Shown piece after piece: positions 63,366-64,000 of a stretch of 64,000 nucleotides of DNA. The stretch comes from Mesonia algae. GTDB taxonomy: Bacteria; Bacteroidota; Bacteroidia; Flavobacteriales; Flavobacteriaceae. The notes below the pieces were generated by a model that was not told the DNA's origin, did not search any database, and saw only the letters and a program-made list of their open reading frames with translations. The stretch's first letter is position 1. Every line of letters begins with the position of its first letter. The position numbers and the translations under genes are program-made. The DNA is taken from the NCBI RefSeq assembly GCF_003253545.1, contig NZ_QKYV01000001.1, positions 62,001 to 126,000 on the forward strand, written 5' to 3'.

Positions 63366-63760
63366 TTGAGATTTGCAACCCAACCTTCCCAATCTAGATA
63401 CAGGAACTTAAACTGCATACTCCCTCACTAAATTTTAGATTATATCAAACCTATTTTACTTTTTGCATTACCCAAAAGGCTTCTTTTTCTTTTTTATCGC
63501 TAAAAAAACCTCTTCGATAGAAGATGCACAAACTCCAATAAAATAGCAATGCGTGAGCTAAACAAAAATCTAGACTGACTAAAAATCCATAAAAAAATCC
63601 TACGGAATCCTCAGCCACAAATGAAAAGAGCTCATCCTCCTTATCAGTCGGTCTCAAACAGCTTTTCATTTTCTAGCCCTCGCTGCTTCCTTGATTTTCA
63701 ATATATTTTTAGATAGGTCGTTTCTTCCGTTTACAAATAGCATTCGTCCATTGAAATAAC
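63366..63760 (-). repeat. Composite repeat, inverted copy C, joined to copy of the 35 kb block
   Basis: The stretch 63366-63560 is the reverse complement of parts of the repeats at 31860-32070 and 34960-35040. From 63570 to 63722 it continues with the same-orientation copy of the 35065-35216 block. A 72-codon minus-strand frame here (63451-63669) is repeated with changes in the other copies and is not treated as a gene. Confidence 0.65.
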
Positions 63761-63779
63761 AAAATTGTCGGAATGACAA

Positions 63780-64000
63780 TCGTTTACTGTCATATTGAGC
63801 GCAGCGCAGTGGAGTCGAAATATCTTCTTATTAGCACTTTGAATTCCTTTTTATAAAGATTTCTCAGTCGTGCCTTCATCGAAATGACAAACTTGACGGA
63901 ATGAAAATCGCTTACTGTCATATTGAGCGTAGCGAAGCGAAGTCGAAATATCTTATCATTAAAAACCCTAACCTCTCTTTAAAAGGATTTCTCAGTCGTG
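63780..64000 (+). repeat. TGTCAT-type repeat units at window end
   Basis: R2 heads at about 63788-63826 and 63917-63955, with an R1-type tail between (63860-63893) and another starting at the edge (about 63985). The field continues beyond the window. Confidence 0.75.

Noticed and set aside
63451..63669. 72-residue minus-strand frame
   Set aside because: It lies wholly within a dispersed repeat whose other copies do not keep the frame.
1..64000. tRNA, rRNA, phage integrase or replication origin
   Set aside because: No cloverleaf, rRNA core sequence, integrase or origin-like iteron cluster was recognised on either strand.

Overview
The window looks like a chromosomal stretch from a marine-type member of the Flavobacteriaceae (Bacteroidota). 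Three large secreted proteins end in type IX secretion (T9SS) type-A sorting domains. Promoters fit the Bacteroidota -7 box TAnnTTTG, the DNA is AT-rich, and gene families such as DUF6567 lipoproteins, YHS-domain proteins and sugar-transfer ATP-grasps are typical of that class. The spaces between genes hold the TGTCAT...ATCTTT dispersed repeats common in this phylum. No tRNA, rRNA or CRISPR array was seen.

Layout. (1) 1-9.8 kb: two very large T9SS-exported surface proteins that share a C-terminal half, with a small PID-CTERM-like membrane protein between them, then a divergent pair of outer-membrane barrel genes (a barrel-only protein and a full OmpA-type protein). (2) 10-15.9 kb: a UDP-GlcNAc 2-epimerase (wecB), a small initiating sugar transferase, a LysR regulator diverging from an MdaB-type quinone reductase, a DUF6567 lipoprotein and an SGNH/PKD T9SS protein. 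(3) 16-23.5 kb: a decaying corridor with remnants of a serine hydrolase, a TraB/GumN protein with a membrane partner, and a sugar O-acetyltransferase, mixed with intact hypothetical lipoproteins and an orphan WapI-type immunity protein. (4) 23.8-27.5 kb: a compact minus-strand block Crp/Fnr - YHS - DoxX - DinB - NRDE - ATP-grasp. The five genes after the regulator follow a Crp/Fnr-like palindrome placed about 42 bp upstream of the predicted start of transcription. (5) 28-35.8 kb: a mobile-looking zone with a decayed phage-like cassette around a DUF5675 protein, two IS110-family 3' ends flanking a MarR-GNAT gene, an AraC gene diverging from an outer-membrane/DUF2798/DoxX-like operon, and a dense field of composite repeats.

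(6) 36.1-62.8 kb, all on the minus strand: a Wzx/Wzy-type capsule or O-antigen cluster. It is read from high to low coordinates. It starts with two nucleotide-sugar dehydrogenases (wecC-like and ugd-like), then the flippase, a three-gene module of unknown role, the polymerase, glycosyltransferases, a capE-capF-capG set for UDP-N-acetyl-L-fucosamine with a WxcM-like cupin, a second segment with two NodB-like proteins, CapA, three ATP-grasps, a pyruvyltransferase, an acyltransferase and more glycosyltransferases, and ends with a PglC-like initiating transferase and an ATP-grasp. Uronic acid producers together with three ATP-grasp ligases suggest a polymer whose carboxyl groups carry amide-linked substituents; this is inference. 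Repeats fill 61-61.6 kb and 63-64 kb, beyond and between the dehydrogenases.
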